Source of the DNA: Dokdonella sp041395345
Lineage (GTDB): Bacteria; Pseudomonadota; Gammaproteobacteria; Xanthomonadales; Rhodanobacteraceae
Direction: 5' to 3'
NCBI RefSeq assembly: GCF_041395345.1
Contig: NZ_JAWLAR010000019.1
Span: 1 to 64,000 of the forward strand
Length of the DNA stretch: 64,000 bases
Of the stretch, positions 1 to 8,398 are shown piece by piece. Below the pieces are notes generated by a model. That model worked only from the letters and a program-made list of their open reading frames with translations. It searched no databases and had not been told where the DNA came from. Position 1 is the stretch's first letter. Each line of letters begins with the position of its first letter. A program made the translations under genes and the position numbers.

Positions 1-380
1 CCCGACAGCACTTCCATGCCGTAGAACGCGGCCAGGCGCGGAATCTGCGGACTCTCGACCGAGGAATAGGTGCGCAGGCGCTTGGTGTGGCGCGACAGCA
101 TGCGGATATCGCTGGCCAGTTCGGCCTCGCTGGGAAACAGATCCTTGGTCGGATCCTGGTAACGCTGGAATGCACTGAAGGCCATGCCTTCGACACGGCC
201 GGTCCAGTCGGCGATCTGGGTCGGGCGATTGAGGAAGGCCCAGAGCCCGAAATTCGACGCAGCGACCAGCACGGCAAACATGACAGCGCGCCAGAAGGAC
301 TTCTCTACCACGTCGGAGTGTCGGTTGATCAAATGGGACTCGGCGGGATGGCAAAGGCGCTCGGCGCAGCGCGGCAGCAT
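1..380 (-). CDS. Partial GH17/GT2-like beta-glucan glycosyltransferase, N-terminus only
   Basis: Reading the minus strand from an ATG at 380 gives an open frame that runs off the left edge. After a short basic start there is one hydrophobic segment (about residues 33-50), followed by a stretch resembling the beginning of an exo-beta-1,3-glucanase (GH17) domain: a WTG-V-GM-FSAFQ region, then SRHTKRLRTYSSVES and a PRLAAFYGM helix. In Pseudomonas and xanthomonads such a domain is often fused to a GT2 glycosyltransferase in one membrane protein. Only about 126 residues are visible, so the GT2 part and the catalytic glutamates cannot be checked. A downstream TTG or GTG could be the true start, since the first 15 residues look unlike a signal anchor. 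The family is assigned by recognition. Confidence 0.55.
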   Translation of the reverse strand, partial: MLPRCAERLCHPAESHLINRHSDVVEKSFWRAVMFAVLVAASNFGLWAFLNRPTQIADWTGRVEGMAFSAFQRYQDPTKDLFPSEAELASDIRMLSRHTKRLRTYSSVESPQIPRLAAFYGMEVLS

Positions 381-491
381 AGCTGAGGCGACCCCCTGCC
401 TCAACGCAGGGTGTCCCGTCGTACCTCCGATGTTATCGCTGCATTCAGTCGAGGCCGGATCGGCGGACGACCCGGCCCGCAGCCGGGGCCA

Positions 492-2921
492 CTACTCCTT
501 GCGCAGGGATTCGACCGGATCCAGATTCGAGGCACGGCGAGCCGGCAGGTAGCTCGCCAGCAGGCCGACGGCTGCCATCGCGACCGCCATCAGCGCGAAG
601 GTTGTCGGGTCCACCGATTGCACGCCGAACAGGAGGCTGCCGAGCGCGCGCGTGAACATCAGCGCGGCAGCAATGCCGACGAGCACGCCGATTCCGACCA
701 CGCGTGCGCCGTACGCGACAACCATGCCGCGGACCTGCGCGGCCTGTGCGCCGAGCGCCATGCGCACGCCGATCTCACGGGTGCGTTCGCTCACGATATA
801 GGAGAGCACGCCATACAGTCCGATCGCGCCGAGCAGCAATGACAAGCCAGCCGTGATGCCCAGGGTGAGCAGGGTAAACGACAACTGCGCCATCGAATCC
901 CGAGCCAGGCCGGCCAGGGTGAAGGCGCGATACATCGGTGCCTCGGGCGCGACCTCGCGGACCAGCGCACGCACCTCGGGGGCAATCGTCTCGGCGCGCG
1001 ACGTCTTGATCACGTAGGCGGGAGAGGAGACCTTTCGGCCTCCATCGGCACTGGTGTCGACGAGCGGAAAGTAGATGGCAGGCTGCGGTGTATCACGGAA
1101 CCCGTCCTGCATGACATCGTCGACGATGCCGATCACCGTCTCCCATGCCGTCTGGCCTTCCCGCTGGATCTGGCGGCCGAGCGCGTCCTGTCCTGGAAAC
1201 AGGCGTTCCGCTGCCGTGCGGCTCAGGATGACATGGCCGCGTGCGCTGCCGTGATCCTCCGCATTGAATGGACGGCCTCCGAGCATGGCGATCTGCAGGG
1301 TCCCGAAATAGTCTCCGGCGGTGTAGTTGTAATTGAGCAGCACGCCTTCGCCGCCATCGCTGTTCGAGGTCTGCGTGCGCACGCGCATGGTCGCGGTTTG
1401 TTCATTCAGGGGCATGTTCTCAACCAGACCGACCGATTGCACGCCCGGCAGCGCCTTGAGTCGATCAAGGAAGTTCAGGTCGAATTGCGCGTAGGCATTG
1501 GCATCATCGAGAGACGGTCGATCAGGGGCGAACTGGAACGTGAAAATGTCCTCGGTGGAGTAGCCCGGGGGCGTGTGCCAGAGCGCGTAGGCGCTGCGCA
1601 CGAGGAGGCCCGAGCCGATCAGCAATACCAGGGCGAGCGCGGTCTGCGCGATCACGAGGCTGTCGCGCAGCCAGTGACCTTGCCGGGTCATGCCACGGCC
1701 GCCTTCGCGCAGGCGCGAAAGATTCGGTCGGGCGCCGCGCCCCGCCGGCAGGAAACCGCACAGCAGGGCGGAAACCATCGCAATCGCCAGGGTGAACAGC
1801 AGCGTTGAAATATCGAGGTGCACCTGGTCGAGGCGCGGGACACCCGAAGGCACGGCGCGAAGAAGGGGCGGCAAGCTGACTGCGGCCAGCGCAATCGCGA
1901 CGATTCCGGCCGACAGGGCGATCACGAGCAGTTCGGCGATCTGCATGCGCATGAGCTCGCTGCGACTTGCGCCGAGAGCGCTACGCATCGCCATCTCGCG
2001 ATGACGCCCGTCGATGCGCACTAGCAGCAGGTTGGCCACGTTCGCGCAGGCAATCAGTAGCACGATCGCCGCTGCCGCGAGCAGGATCCACAGTGGGCGC
2101 GAGGCAGCGCCGAGGAGCTGATCCTCGAGCGGCCGCACGACCGCCTGATGCTTCTCGATCGTGCGCACGTAGCTGGGCGACCCACCGAAGCGCTCCGGCA
2201 GGCGGCTGGCGAGAGTATTCAGCTCCCGAGTCACGCCTTCGATCGTGGCGCCCGGCGCAAGGCGGGCCACCAGATTGCCGCCGAAATCACCAGGCTTGTC
2301 GATGTCACTTGCATCGAGCGTGCTCGGAATCCAGAGCATCGTGTCATCGGTCGGGAAACGGAACGTCGGTCCCATGACACCGATGATTGTGCGCTGCTTG
2401 CCCGATGCATCGATCGTCCGGCCGATCACCGAAGGATCACGGCCGAACCACGAACTCCACAACGAATCGCTAAGAACCACGGCGAGCGTGCCGTCTTCCT
2501 TGACCGGCAAGCGCCCGAGGACTGGCTGCACGCCGAGCGTCGAAAACAGCGACTCGGTTGGAAACCCCATGCGGATGCGTTCGACGCGATCCCTGGTGCG
2601 TAGCGTCGACGTGGAGGAGTAGTAGAGCGCGCTGTCTTCGAGCAGTTTCGATTGCTCGTGGTACTGCAGGTAGAACTCCGGCGCGACGCCGAATTCGCCG
2701 GGCATTTCCGAACCGGGTGCGGTCGCCGCGACATACACGAGCCGATCAGGATCCTTGAACGGCAGCGGATCGAGCAGCACGGTGTTGACCACGCAGAACA
2801 AGCCGGCCATCGCGCCGATCGCCAGACCGAGCATGCCCACTGCGGTGATCGTGAAGCCGGGACTGCCCTTCAGGCGGCGCATGGCGTGGATGAGTTCGCC
2901 GATCCAGAGTCCGAGTCGCAT
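492..2921 (-). CDS. Orphan MacB/FtsX-type ABC transporter permease (ADOP family)
   Basis: About 809 residues. The pattern is a first membrane segment near residue 20, a large periplasmic MacB-PCD domain, then two FtsX modules, each ending in a characteristic phrase (RHREMAMRSALGASR in the middle, RTREIGVRMALGAQ near the end) and a C-terminus ESLRKE. This matches the duplicated-permease (ADOP) architecture. The open frame extends upstream to 3089, but the ATG at 2921 is preferred: AAGGATC lies 8 nt upstream and the protein then starts exactly where other family members do. No ATPase or adaptor gene is adjacent, so it is an orphan permease here. ADOP proteins are thought to export peptides, lipids or drugs, or to support envelope integrity, with an ATPase encoded elsewhere. 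Substrate unknown. Confidence 0.9.
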   Translation of the reverse strand: MRLGLWIGELIHAMRRLKGSPGFTITAVGMLGLAIGAMAGLFCVVNTVLLDPLPFKDPDRLVYVAATAPGSEMPGEFGVAPEFYLQYHEQSKLLEDSALYYSSTSTLRTRDRVERIRMGFPTESLFSTLGVQPVLGRLPVKEDGTLAVVLSDSLWSSWFGRDPSVIGRTIDASGKQRTIIGVMGPTFRFPTDDTMLWIPSTLDASDIDKPGDFGGNLVARLAPGATIEGVTRELNTLASRLPERFGGSPSYVRTIEKHQAVVRPLEDQLLGAASRPLWILLAAAAIVLLIACANVANLLLVRIDGRHREMAMRSALGASRSELMRMQIAELLVIALSAGIVAIALAAVSLPPLLRAVPSGVPRLDQVHLDISTLLFTLAIAMVSALLCGFLPAGRGARPNLSRLREGGRGMTRQGHWLRDSLVIAQTALALVLLIGSGLLVRSAYALWHTPPGYSTEDIFTFQFAPDRPSLDDANAYAQFDLNFLDRLKALPGVQSVGLVENMPLNEQTATMRVRTQTSNSDGGEGVLLNYNYTAGDYFGTLQIAMLGGRPFNAEDHGSARGHVILSRTAAERLFPGQDALGRQIQREGQTAWETVIGIVDDVMQDGFRDTPQPAIYFPLVDTSADGGRKVSSPAYVIKTSRAETIAPEVRALVREVAPEAPMYRAFTLAGLARDSMAQLSFTLLTLGITAGLSLLLGAIGLYGVLSYIVSERTREIGVRMALGAQAAQVRGMVVAYGARVVGIGVLVGIAAALMFTRALGSLLFGVQSVDPTTFALMAVAMAAVGLLASYLPARRASNLDPVESLRKE

Positions 2922-3293
2922 CAGTGATCCTTGGTTTCGCCGGTCGCGATCGATCGCGACCGGCAGGTTGTAGTGACGAGCCTGGCTACAGCAGCTTTCG
3001 CAATTGGATGCACGAATACGGCAATCGGTGTACCGGCCTTCGCGCAAATCGTTCGCGTCAACCGCAACGGTCACAGGGTGGCCGTCCATCGGTCAGAACA
3101 TCAGCAAACGCCATGCCATGGTCCGAATGGCAGGGAATCGCTCTCCAGCGCGGGCTCCGGGCGTTTGGGTGTTCGTTTGCGTTCAGACCACTGTCCGTCG
3201 ATGAACACCTGGCCGTCGCGCATCAGCGATCGCAGCGGCCCAACGGAGCGACCGGCGCGCCGCTGCGCGCGCAAACCCGATAGACTGTGCGCT
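2922..3293. other. Intergenic stretch between the permease and rnpB
   Basis: About 370 bases between the divergently oriented permease gene and rnpB. It should hold the promoters of both, but I see no well-matched -35/-10 pair. A TAGACT at 3281-3286, just ahead of the RNase P RNA start, is the only -10-like candidate. Several open frames cross this stretch but none resembles a protein. Confidence 0.4.
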
Positions 3294-3646
3294 GGAGTCG
3301 GCCAGGCAGTCGCGACGTGTTTCGGCACGGCGAGGAAAGTCCGGGCTCCGCAGGGCAAGGTGCCAGGTAACGCCTGGGCGGCGCGAGCTGACGGAAAGTG
3401 CAACAGAAAACAAACCGCCGAACGGCATCTTCGGATGTGCGTGGCAAGGGTGAAACGGTGTGGTAAGAGCACACCGCATGCGGGGCCAACGCCGCATGGC
3501 ACGGCAAACCCCACCTGGAGCAAGACCAAATAGGGGAGCTATGGCGCGGCCCGCGTCGCTCCCGGGTTGGTTGCTTGAATCCTGCGGCGACGCAGGATCC
3601 AGAGGAATGGCTGCCCACGACAAAACCCGGCTTATCGGCCGACTCC
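3294..3646 (+). ncRNA. rnpB: RNase P RNA, bacterial type A
   Basis: Catalytic RNA of RNase P, which matures tRNA 5' ends. All universally conserved blocks are present in order: GAGGAAAGTCCGGGCTCC near 3340, the GGTGCCAGGTAACGCCTGG element, the GTGCAACAGA segment, AAGGGTGAAACGGTG followed by GGTAAGAGCACACCGC, GGCACGGCAAACCCCA, the CAAATAGGGGAGC segment, and ACAAAACCCGGCTTATCGGCC at the end. The 5' bases GGAGTCGGCC (from 3294) pair with GGCCGACTCC (3637-3646) to make helix P1, which fixes both ends. The following T-rich run (3645-3656) fits a terminator. Length 353 nt is normal for type A. Confidence 0.97.
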
Positions 3647-3815
3647 TTTTTCTTTCGATTTGTCGCGTTGCGGAATCGGGCTTGCCGGCCGGGGATACGT
3701 TCCGCCGGTACGCCGTCCTCGAGCCCGTGTTCTCAGGCACCCGGAATGGCTGGCTTGCCCGCCCAGGCGCCTTTCGCGGAGGCATGTACAAGCGCTGCGT
3801 CAGGAATGGCTGTGG

Positions 3816-4679
3816 TCACGAGCCGTCGGCGGCCGCGTCCGCTTCGGACGACGAGGGCTTGATCGGTCCAAGGTAGGCCTCGGCGATGTAGCGGGTCAGC
3901 GCCGCGCCGATAAGGACGATCAGTGAGCTGTAGTAGACCCAGATCAACAACAGGATCAGCGAGCTTGCCGCGCCGTAGGCATCGGCGGTCGTGGTCGATG
4001 CCAGATAGCCGCCCAGCGCCCATTTTCCGAACTCGAACAAGGCTGCAGTCAGTGCTCCGCCCATGAAGGTGAAGCGATAGGGCAGTCGCGCGTCGGGCAC
4101 GAAGCGAAACAGCAAGCCGAAGCCCAGGGTGAACAAGCCCAGAGTGATGAGCTCGTTGAGCACTGACCACAATTCGCTTTGCCGGGTCAGTACCAGCCCG
4201 ATTGCGCTGGTCGCTACAAGCGTTATCGTCAGCAGGAAGCCAATCGCTGCCAGCATGCCGAACGAGAGCAGGCGTCGACGAACCCAGGCCCAGACCGCAC
4301 TGCTCGGTGTTCCTGCCGTACCCCAGACCGCGTTGATCGAGGCCTGCAATTGCGCAAATGCCGTCGTTGCCGATACCGCGAGCGCAACAAGACTGAGCAT
4401 GCCGGTGGCCGATTCCTTGAACGGACTGTCCCTGGCATTCTCCATGACGGTAGTGGCGCTTTCCCGTACCTGACTGCCCAGCAGGAAGCCGAGTTGATCG
4501 ATCAGGGCCTTTTCCGCGCCCGGCGACAACTGGCTGGCCGCCCACAGGCTGATCACGATCAGCGGAGCGAACGATAGCGCTGCATAGAAAGCGATCGACG
4601 CAGCCAGGGTAAGCGGATCATGCGATACGAAATCGGCGACCGCGTCGAGGATTCGCTTGAGGAGGTGTCGTGGGGCCAT
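3816..4679 (-). CDS. YihY/BrkB-family inner-membrane protein
   Basis: 287 residues with about six hydrophobic helices. The N-terminal region (HDPLTLAASIAFYAALSFAPLIV) is the hallmark of the YihY/virulence factor BrkB family, once mis-annotated as RNase BN. The C-terminus contains GAASSLILLLIWVYYSSLI and the GAALTRYIAE phrase typical of the family. The gene lies 18 bases downstream of the DUF883 gene on the same strand, so the two are probably co-transcribed. Function in the family is not established; roles in envelope homeostasis or transport are proposed. Confidence 0.9.
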   Translation of the reverse strand: MAPRHLLKRILDAVADFVSHDPLTLAASIAFYAALSFAPLIVISLWAASQLSPGAEKALIDQLGFLLGSQVRESATTVMENARDSPFKESATGMLSLVALAVSATTAFAQLQASINAVWGTAGTPSSAVWAWVRRRLLSFGMLAAIGFLLTITLVATSAIGLVLTRQSELWSVLNELITLGLFTLGFGLLFRFVPDARLPYRFTFMGGALTAALFEFGKWALGGYLASTTTADAYGAASSLILLLIWVYYSSLIVLIGAALTRYIAEAYLGPIKPSSSEADAAADGS

Positions 4680-4697
4680 CCTTCAGCTGAGGGTCGT

Positions 4698-4961
4698 CTA
4701 GCGCGTCAGGCGTGCGATCAGGTAGCCGACGCCCCCGGCGATGGCGAGTGCCACAAGAGGCTGATCGCGTACGTAGCTGTCGACGTCATCAAACACGGAG
4801 CGGGCCTGGTGCCGAACCACCGCCTTGAGCGAAGAAGCCGCTTCATCGAGCGCGTCGACGACATCCCCCAGTTCCGGGGCAGCCGAAGCGCCGGGCGCCA
4901 ACTTCGATGTTTGGACATCGTGCATGCCGACTTCGTGTGCTGCGGGCAATTCCTGTGTCAT
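4698..4961 (-). CDS. DUF883 (ElaB/YqjD-like) membrane-anchored stress protein
   Basis: 87 residues from the ATG at 4961, chosen because GGAGAG sits 6 nt upstream; the open frame extends to 5138 but the extra N-terminus looks non-coding. A central amphipathic helix (DVVDALDEAASSLKAVV) is followed by the DSYVRDQPLVALAIAGGVGYLIARLTR tail, a C-terminal membrane anchor with the glycine-rich segment shared by ElaB, YgaM and YqjD. In E. coli these tail-anchored proteins are stationary-phase induced and YqjD binds ribosomes. It precedes a YihY gene on the same strand. Confidence 0.85.
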   Translation of the reverse strand: MTQELPAAHEVGMHDVQTSKLAPGASAAPELGDVVDALDEAASSLKAVVRHQARSVFDDVDSYVRDQPLVALAIAGGVGYLIARLTR

Positions 4962-5164
4962 GTCGCTCTCCATTATTGTGGGGTGTGCTACTTGCAAGCA
5001 GCTTAGACCCGCATTCCTGAATAGGGATTGATTGCCCGGCCCTGCAGCCTGCTCTGTCTGGAGGGGAGCAGGGCCGGGTTCAGTTGGATGTTCCTCAGAA
5101 GCGTGGCGTCGGGGTGCACGACGCTGGCCGGTAGCCATTGCGAAACAGGTAACCCCAGCGATAT

Positions 5165-5770
5165 CTACAACATTGATTCGCGGGCATGCTCGGCTCGGGA
5201 TGCGCCGATGGCCGTTTCAACATTCTTTACCTCTTCCGGGGGCGGGAGTACGGCCGGGAATCCGAGCGAGTCGATCCAGAGTTCCCGCGTCCATCCGGTT
5301 GTGTGGTAGAGGTGGTGATCTTCGTCTTCCTCGACCGCCTCGTAGGCCTTCTTGAGGACGCGGGCGACGTCGCCGCTGGCATGCTTCGCCACATGACCGA
5401 TGAGTTCCCAGTTCAGGTGATCCTTGGTTTCGGCGAGGACGACGCACTCTCCGGCAACCAGCTGCGCAGCTTCCCGATCACCGTTCTGCATCGCCATCTC
5501 CATGGCCTTGACCAGCGAATCGCCGATGTGGGCAACCACCGAACGCCCCGGCGACGCCTGCTCCGTGTCGAGCCCGAGCTCCTCGAAGACGCTGGTCAGC
5601 ACTCGTTCGTGAGTCCGGGTTTCATCGAGGTACCCGGCCCACTCTTCATGCAAATCCTTGTTGACTGCAGCTTTCAAGGCCGTGGTGTAGATCTTGATGC
5701 CCCCGCGCTCTGTCTCCAGTGCCTGACGGAGCAGTTCCTCGACCTGATGATCGTTGTATTTCTTTTGCAT
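5165..5770 (-). CDS. Ferritin-like di-iron domain protein
   Basis: 201 residues, nearly all helical by composition. Helix 1 carries E in LRQALETERGGIKIYTTAL (about residue 20) and helix 2 carries the ExxxH-type pair in WAGYLDETRTHERVL (about 45-60); later helices contain ECVVLAETKDHLNWELIGH and a DEDHHLYHTTGW segment. This spacing fits a ferritin-like four-helix bundle that could hold a di-iron site. The start has GGGAG 8 nt upstream. Such proteins occur in stress clusters with hemerythrins, DUF883 and YihY proteins, all found within 12 kb here. Specific activity (iron storage, oxidase or catalase-like) cannot be told from sequence. Confidence 0.7.
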   Translation of the reverse strand: MQKKYNDHQVEELLRQALETERGGIKIYTTALKAAVNKDLHEEWAGYLDETRTHERVLTSVFEELGLDTEQASPGRSVVAHIGDSLVKAMEMAMQNGDREAAQLVAGECVVLAETKDHLNWELIGHVAKHASGDVARVLKKAYEAVEEDEDHHLYHTTGWTRELWIDSLGFPAVLPPPEEVKNVETAIGASRAEHARESML

Positions 5771-6067
5771 TGCCTACTCCCGATTGACAACGTGCGGATG
5801 TGCAGTTGTTCGTATCAATAGAACGGTACCTGCCACAACCCTTCGTGAATCTGCAGAATGGCGCGCAGTGCGCATTCATTCGGCGTTCGAGAATGGTCAA
5901 GCCGCTCGAACATTTGGCCGATCTGGATATGGGTGCAGGAGCGCCCGGAAGGACACTGTTCCGGGCGGCCGCTAATCATCGGTTCATGGACAGCCGGATT
6001 CCTTTGGTCGCGATTCATGAAGAGCAGACGACGATGCGCACCCGTCCTCCTGCATTTGCACACAGCA

Positions 6068-7282
6068 ATGGATCTGAAGAGTGGCTCTCCGTACTGGATG
6101 CTGAAGAATGCGCAGGCGGAATTTCACCCGCCACTCGAGCATGACCATCGCTGCGATGTGCTAATCGTCGGCGCAGGAATTACTGCTGCACTGATAGCGC
6201 GGGAATTGGTCGATGCCGGCATGCAGGTCTGCCTGATCGACAAGCGCCAGGCTGGCTGGGGCAGTACCGCAGCCAGCACCGCCTTGCTGCAATACGAAAT
6301 CGATGTCGAGCTGCAGGCGCTGGCCAGACAGTTCGGGATGGACGACGCGGTGCTGGCCTATCGAGCGTGTGAGCAAGCGGTCGAGTCGCTGGTGCGACTT
6401 GCGCGGCCCATGCGCGACGTCGATTCGCGGTCGATGCAGAGCCTGTACTTTTCGAGTCACTGGTATCACGACCGACGCGTTCGCCGCGAAGGGATGCTGC
6501 GAAAGGAACACGGGTTTGACCTCGAGTGCCTGGAAAGCTCCGAGCTCAAGGAACGCTTTTACCTCAATGCAGAGATTGGCCTGCTATCGGCCGTGGCGGC
6601 CGAGGTCGACCCGGTGCAGCTGGCCAGGCGTCTGCTGACTGCTGCCGCGAGGAAAGGTGCCCTGCTTTTCGAGAGAACCCAGGCAACGGAGGTTTCCCCA
6701 ACCGCGCGAGGCGTCAACGTCAAGCTGGCCAACGGAAAACGCCTGCGCTGCAAGCACGTCGTCATTGCAGCCGGTTATGAATCGCAGGCGTTCCTTTCGG
6801 AGCGCGTCGCCCGCAACCGCAGCAGCTATGCCTTCGTAAGCGACCCCATGCCGGAGGCACTCGGTGCGTTGGCGAATTGCGTGGTCTGGGAGTCCGCACG
6901 ACCTTACCTGTACACGCGAACGACGGCGGACCACAGGCTTATTGTCGGTGGCGAGGATGACGCGATCGACGTACCGCTCAAGCGCGATGCCAGCGTCGGA
7001 AAAAAAGCCGAAACACTGAAGCGGAAATTCAGCGCCCGTTTCCCGGCGATATCACCGGATATCGCGTTCGCCTGGGCCGGTACATTCGCCGAGACCCAGG
7101 ACGGTTTGCCGTACTTCGGCGCGCACTCGCAGTATGGCCCGCGTGTCCATTTCGCAATGGCCTACGGTGGCAATGGCATCACCTACAGCGCGATTGGTGC
7201 CGACATCATCCGCGACACGATCCAGGGCGTTGCCCATCCGTGTGCGCGCCTGTTCTCGTTCGACAGAGGGCAAGGATCATGA
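6068..7282 (+). CDS. FAD-dependent oxidoreductase of the DAO (glycine/D-amino-acid oxidase) family
   Basis: 404 residues from the ATG at 6068. An N-terminal Rossmann motif DVLIVGAGITAALIARELV (residues 30-48, GxGxxA) ending in an acidic LIDK binds FAD. The middle has HVVIAAGYES, the second family signature, and the C-terminus has a FAWAGTFAETQDGLPYFG segment and AYGGNGITYSAIGA, typical of DAO proteins that close over the flavin. The open frame begins at 5858, but the first 70 residues look non-coding and the 6068 start leaves only about 30 residues before the FAD motif. Substrate is unknown; a small amine or amino acid is likely from the family. A possible small ORF overlaps its stop codon. 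Confidence 0.85.
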   Translation: MDLKSGSPYWMLKNAQAEFHPPLEHDHRCDVLIVGAGITAALIARELVDAGMQVCLIDKRQAGWGSTAASTALLQYEIDVELQALARQFGMDDAVLAYRACEQAVESLVRLARPMRDVDSRSMQSLYFSSHWYHDRRVRREGMLRKEHGFDLECLESSELKERFYLNAEIGLLSAVAAEVDPVQLARRLLTAAARKGALLFERTQATEVSPTARGVNVKLANGKRLRCKHVVIAAGYESQAFLSERVARNRSSYAFVSDPMPEALGALANCVVWESARPYLYTRTTADHRLIVGGEDDAIDVPLKRDASVGKKAETLKRKFSARFPAISPDIAFAWAGTFAETQDGLPYFGAHSQYGPRVHFAMAYGGNGITYSAIGADIIRDTIQGVAHPCARLFSFDRGQGS

Positions 7283-7518
7283 GTCCGCACCGTTCCGAAC
7301 CGGGTACCTGTCTTGAGAAGACTCAGGACTCCGGATCGGTCGCCCTGATACAGGTCGTCAACGAGGTTCCCGGTATCCGCCTGTTCCCGAGCGCGTCCCG
7401 GGCAGGCACGACTCGCACGCCCGATACTTGCCGGCATGTCGGATTTCGAAGGGCGTCGGTTGTGCAGGTGCCGGGCCGGCGCCTCCCTCGCAGACAGCTC
7501 CAATTCCCGCAAAGCTGA
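7279..7518 (+). CDS. Possible 79-aa ORF translationally coupled to the FAD oxidoreductase
   Basis: The ATG at 7279 overlaps the oxidoreductase stop as ATGA and has AAGGATC immediately upstream. The product is rich in Arg, Ser, Pro and Thr and has no recognisable domain. The good ribosome-binding site and the overlap are the only support; composition is what a random GC-rich frame would give. Without it, 7283-7640 would be non-coding. Confidence 0.25.
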   Translation: MSPHRSEPGTCLEKTQDSGSVALIQVVNEVPGIRLFPSASRAGTTRTPDTCRHVGFRRASVVQVPGRRLPRRQLQFPQS

Positions 7519-7640
7519 ACCGGCGCCGGTAGCAGGAGACCCATGGTCCTTTCACTTGATAGCAATAGCACTTTCAAGAACTACTCTTTCCAGTCCGAAT
7601 CAATCTCGGTAGCATCAGAGAACTTGAAAGGGGTGATCTT

Positions 7641-7937
7641 GTGCTCAGGAAGGGATCGATCCATGTGCGCGATGCGCACCCGCTTGCCGACGGCACCTAT
7701 CTGGCAATCACGCTGACAAACCGGCCACCCCGTGGCGTGATGGCCTGGGCGGGAACGCTGCGTGCAGCGGCTGCCGACAAGCAGGCCGCGGATATCGCGA
7801 TTGACGACTACGATCAGGTTGAAAAGGTCAGCTTCCGTAGCTGGCCGGACGTCTGGGAATATTTCTCTGGTCGCCAGTACGACGAGTTGCTCGCCATCGT
7901 GCATGCCGAGGTAGACAAGCTCTATCCAGGCGAATGA
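7641..7937 (+). CDS. Uncharacterised 98-aa protein
   Basis: Starts at a GTG with AAAGGGG about 7 nt upstream. The product is soluble, with mixed alpha/beta character: VRDAHPLADGTYLAITLTNRPP looks like paired strands, and the C-terminal WPDVWEYFSGRQYDELLAIVHAEVDKLYPGE is an acidic helix. I recognise no family. It is followed at once by a convergent small membrane-protein gene. Confidence 0.55.
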   Translation: MLRKGSIHVRDAHPLADGTYLAITLTNRPPRGVMAWAGTLRAAAADKQAADIAIDDYDQVEKVSFRSWPDVWEYFSGRQYDELLAIVHAEVDKLYPGE

Positions 7938-7941
7938 GGGT

Positions 7942-8289
7942 TCAGAGGCCGAGGAATCTCAGCTCCCAGACCAGTTGGCCAATCCGGATCGAGAGCAGAA
8001 CATAGACGATCGTGAAAATGATCACGACGGAGCCGTGTCTTCGTCGCCGGATGATCCGGTAGGCGCCGTCGTACAGGTTGAGCGCGGCCAGCAGGAAGGC
8101 GACCAGGGCGATGAAGCCGCCCATGTACCACTCGAAACTGCCGAAGACGTTGAATGTCGCGTGGTGCCGCGGCGCCGCCATGGCAGCCGCCAGGATCAGC
8201 GTGCAGGTGACGAGGTTGCGCAGGTTGTTGAAAATGTCTGCCGCAAGCCCCTGGTTCAGGGCGCTATGGAATTGTTCGATGACCTTCAT
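7942..8289 (-). CDS. Small three-helix membrane protein, unknown function
   Basis: 115 residues. Three hydrophobic segments are visible: NLVTCTLILAAAMAA (about 24-40), MGGFIALVAFLLAALNLYDG (about 56-75) and SVVIIFTIVYVLLSIRIGQLVW (about 86-108), with a basic RRRRHG turn before the third. The start codon at 8289 has GGGAG about 11 nt upstream. No family was recognised with confidence. It is convergent with the 98-aa gene and co-oriented with the protease gene. Confidence 0.6.
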   Translation of the reverse strand: MKVIEQFHSALNQGLAADIFNNLRNLVTCTLILAAAMAAPRHHATFNVFGSFEWYMGGFIALVAFLLAALNLYDGAYRIIRRRRHGSVVIIFTIVYVLLSIRIGQLVWELRFLGL

Positions 8290-8398
8290 GCGTGTGGCTG
8301 CTCCCCGGCTCGCACCATGGAATTCAAGGATGGCGCCAATCTACCCGGCTTTGCACCTCGCCGGAACGGAAGCCGGGGCGGTATGATTTTCGGCCGGC

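Noticed and set aside
3183..3791. 202-aa minus-strand frame and other frames over 3180-3790
   Set aside because: They cross the RNase P RNA, which explains the sequence fully.
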